This document shows, piece after piece, positions 59,421 through 60,915 of a DNA stretch of 60,915 bases. The notes under the pieces were generated by a model. The model worked only from the letters and a program-made list of their open reading frames with translations. It searched no databases and was not told where the DNA came from. The stretch lies in the NCBI GenBank assembly GCA_025449645.1, contig JANWIY010000167.1, positions 1 through 60,915 of the forward strand, in the 5' to 3' direction. A program made the position numbers and the translations under genes. Position 1 is the stretch's first letter. Each line of letters begins with the position of its first letter. The DNA comes from Chitinophagaceae bacterium. GTDB taxonomy: Bacteria; Bacteroidota; Bacteroidia; Chitinophagales; Chitinophagaceae.

Positions 59421-59864
59421 TTAGTCAATATTGATTTGACGAGCGCCTTGTTTTACTTCTTCCTTTTTGGGGAGTAGAAGTTTTAACAAACCGTTTTCAT
59501 ATTTTGCCTGAACTCCATTGATATCAACGGTTTCATCAATGGAAAAACTGCGCTTAAAACTTTTGTAAGAAAATTCCCTGCGGATAGTTTTGTAATTTTC
59601 GGGTGCCGGCGCTTCTTCTTTCTTTTCGAAACTAATGGTCAGCAGTCCGTGTTCAACCTGAATCTTGAAGTCTTCCCTTGACCGGCCCGGGACGTTTAAC
59701 TCAAGGTGGTAGGCATCTGGTGATTCGTGAATATTGGTTTCAGGAAACTGGAAAGCATCCTGGGTAAATGATCTTGCCACTCCTGGAAATTCATTCAAAA
59801 AGTCTCCGAATAAATTTCCAAAAGGTCGGTTGTTAACTTTAACGAGTGTCATAATTTTATCCAT
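59421..59864 (-). CDS. Hsp20/alpha-crystallin family protein
   Basis: NIHESPDAYHLELNVPGRSREDFKIQVEHGLLTISFEKKEE...YENGLLKLLLPKKE. Confidence 0.96.
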   Translation of the reverse strand: MDKIMTLVKVNNRPFGNLFGDFLNEFPGVARSFTQDAFQFPETNIHESPDAYHLELNVPGRSREDFKIQVEHGLLTISFEKKEEAPAPENYKTIRREFSYKSFKRSFSIDETVDINGVQAKYENGLLKLLLPKKEEVKQGARQINID

Positions 59865-60064
59865 TTAGGTTATAAAATAAATAGTATATCCGGAATGGAC
59901 AAAGGGCATACCATGCCGGTTTTTTGCGTATTTCGGCGACAATATGTCTTTCATCAGCAAAAACAGATGTCATTATTTCTTATCTGGTGTGGTAAAAGAT
60001 GCCAGAACATGCTTACTTGAATGAACTTTTTAACTAATTTTGCGTTGTTATAAAAAAGTAAATA

Positions 60065-60478
60065 ATGTATCCTGCAGATATTGTAATACCCATGAAAGAG
60101 GAGCTGACCGAAAATGGTTTCAGCGAATTAAAGACCTCTGAAGAAGTTATCAATCAACTGGATCAGAAAGGAACGACCCTGGTCATGATCAATTCTGTTT
60201 GCGGTTGCTCCGCAGGAACTGCAAGACCAGGTGTCCTGATGGCCGTTGCCACTTCCAGTAAGAAGCCGGAATATCTAACGACAAGCTTTGCCGGTTTCGA
60301 TATTGATGCGGTTAAAGCTATCAGGGAGCGTTTATTGCCTTATCCGCCCTCATCACCATCTGTCGCGCTTTTTAAGGATGGCCAATTGGTTCATATGATT
60401 GAGCGTCATCATATTGAAGGCCGCTCGGCACAAATGATCGCGCATAATCTGATCGCTGCTTTTGATGAATATTGCTGA
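60065..60478 (+). CDS. BrxA/BrxB family bacilliredoxin
   Basis: MYPADIVIPMKEELTENGF; TLVMINSVCGCSAGTARPGV (CGC); RHHIEGRSAQMIAHNLIAAFDEYC. Confidence 0.95.
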   Translation: MYPADIVIPMKEELTENGFSELKTSEEVINQLDQKGTTLVMINSVCGCSAGTARPGVLMAVATSSKKPEYLTTSFAGFDIDAVKAIRERLLPYPPSSPSVALFKDGQLVHMIERHHIEGRSAQMIAHNLIAAFDEYC

Positions 60479-60531
60479 GGACCGGCGCATAAAACAAAGG
60501 ATTCAGCCGTTATAGGCAGTATCCTTTATTT

Positions 60532-60702
60532 ATGAAATCCAGCAGAAAGATCCCCACTAGAGCAATTCCTGTTCCCCGCAAGCCCGAAAGTCCCAATGCA
60601 ACTTCGATTGCCATTGGCAGAAAGCTTCTCGAAATCAAAAGAATATCCGGCGAAGGAGAAATGACCGAAATCAATCTGGCCCTATTCCGTCATTTGAAAT
60701 AG
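60532..60702 (+). CDS. Small basic protein (56 aa), function unknown; below the ORF-track cutoff
   Basis: ATG ORF MKSSRKIPTRAIPVPRKPESPNATSIAIGRKLLEIKRISGEGEMTEINLALFRHLK*. Confidence 0.5.
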   Translation: MKSSRKIPTRAIPVPRKPESPNATSIAIGRKLLEIKRISGEGEMTEINLALFRHLK

Positions 60703-60915
60703 AGCAAAGCGGGAGAGATGCCCCAGAGATAATTATTCTGGTTCCCTGATTTTAGGATCTTGTTACGTAACGGGGTCATTTCCTTCTTTCTTCAGGTTCT
60801 ATTTGACATAATGAATATTATAAGAAAGATATGGGTTTTTACTATACGCGATGCATCGAAAATTTACGTTTTTCAAAGAAAATCAATAGATTCGCATTTG
60901 CTAATCTTCCTTTGC

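Noticed and set aside
59904-59925. ggcat-acc-atgcc followed by a T-run between hsp20 and bacilliredoxin
   Set aside because: Only a 5-bp stem in a divergent promoter region; too weak to call a terminator or operator.

Overview
The window is chromosomal DNA from a Bacteroidota bacterium, most likely Chitinophagaceae-like. This is inferred from the TAnnTTTG -7 promoter elements, BT_3928/DUF1599/GYF_2-type proteins and the secG-TPR-lptE-sigma54-miaB gene order. Most of it is housekeeping: dnaK, malQ, dipeptide epimerase, fRMsr, a TolC/MFP/RND efflux operon, ndk, nrnA, folP-DUF1599-BT_3928-ABC permease, DUF721/recF, pdhA, ribH, EVE, saccharopine dehydrogenase, phosphohexomutase, pcm, trmH-like, brkB, mltG, secG, lptE, miaB, tRNA-Gly(CCC), M56/BlaI, PPK2, hppA, rpmI-rplT, arginine decarboxylase, hsp20 and bacilliredoxin. 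I saw no CRISPR array, transposase, prophage or recognisable defence island. The most interesting signals are: (1) short heptanucleotide tandem repeats of several sequence types at intergenic sites, some folding into perfect hairpins, with one type also embedded in frame in a repeat-expanded protein; (2) a LutA-like gene split by a single in-frame TAA; (3) two short ORFs below the ORF-track cutoff, including a two-TM 51-aa protein with its own promoter; (4) a structured, apparently non-coding segment upstream of the EVE gene with mutually exclusive helices; (5) candidate operators and leaders (efflux operon palindrome, blaI dyad, rpmI leader); (6) mltG with no ATG start, abutting the secG terminator. 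All family assignments come from reading the sequences by eye; no database search was run.
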